Program-made: the position numbers and the translations under genes
Part shown: positions 63,835 through 64,000 of the stretch, in pieces
Layout: each line of letters opens with the position of its first letter
Position numbering within the stretch: the first letter of the stretch is position 1
The notes under the pieces: generated by a model
Told to the model about the DNA's origin: nothing
Database searches by the model: none
The model's input: the letters and a program-made list of their open reading frames with translations, nothing else
From: Uloborus plumipes
Lineage: Eukaryota; Arthropoda; Arachnida; Araneae; Uloboridae
Assembly: GCA_038373865.1 (NCBI GenBank)
Contig: JAXGGA010001183.1
Coordinates: 101,826 to 165,825, forward strand
Reading direction: 5' to 3'
DNA: 64,000 nt

Positions 63835-64000
63835 GATATTTTTAACGTTATTAATATGTAAATAAAACGCACTAACAAAGCTTAAGACAACTTTTGGTAA
63901 AGTTATGCAAGAAAAACAATACAAAAACCTTCTTTAATAACAGACGTAAAACTTTAAGAACTACAATAATGAACGACATTGCTTTTTGACTTTAAAAAAA

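Overview
This window is AT-rich animal nuclear DNA made almost entirely of transposable elements and their remains. The element mix (Tc1, mariner, pogo-like, hAT, piggyBac-like and Helentron-like DNA transposons plus short tRNA-derived SINEs) suggests an arthropod, perhaps a chelicerate such as a spider. That placement is inference from the repeats; no host gene was found that would fix the taxon. I see no convincing host protein-coding gene, rRNA gene or functional tRNA gene. Almost all open frames are short chance frames in AT-rich sequence. The only intact-looking coding sequence is a 348-residue Tc1-type transposase on the minus strand at 12727-13773.

Layout. 1-1.1 kb: end of a repeat carrying a repeated GTTACCGATCTGAC motif. 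1.4-3.6 kb: hAT element with a dead transposase. 4.6-6.8 kb: an ACATCGAT motif cluster, a small inverted-repeat element and a short hAT element. 7.1 kb: SINE. 8.2-10.5 kb: mariner fossil interrupted by a piggyBac fossil. 11.6-12.3 kb: inverted-repeat element. 12.6-13.9 kb: complete Tc1-type element inside a TA microsatellite. 15.1-16.2 kb: seven 147-bp tandem units in a three-unit higher-order pattern. 16.4-17.2 kb: piggyBac-like MITE. 19.6-24.5 kb: SINEs, one interrupted by a MITE. 24.6-27.2 kb: TA-flanked element hosting a broken Tc1-type element. 28.6-34.4 kb: two copies of one pogo-like family, the second hosting a MITE. 38.0-40.2 kb: another TA-flanked transposon hosting a piggyBac-like MITE. 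43.3 kb: repetitive MITE. 46.0-47.4 kb: 580-bp-arm palindrome. 49.8 kb: long TA tract. 50.3-51.9 kb: TA-flanked element with a dozen copies of a GTAAGTGCGT motif. 55.7-59.6 kb: head-to-tail Helentron-like array containing a small Harbinger-like MITE. 62.9-63.8 kb: element whose ends match those of the 24.6 kb element.

The most interesting thread is architectural. At least five TA-flanked (or similar) elements, otherwise unlike each other, each carry a private motif of about 10-18 bp repeated several times near both ends. Two of them (24.6 and 62.9 kb) share nearly the same outer terminal sequence but carry different internal motifs. This resembles arrays of transposase or host-factor binding sites that diversify between families; that reading is inference. 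Target-site duplications and empty-site comparisons allow the nesting order to be read directly in several places.
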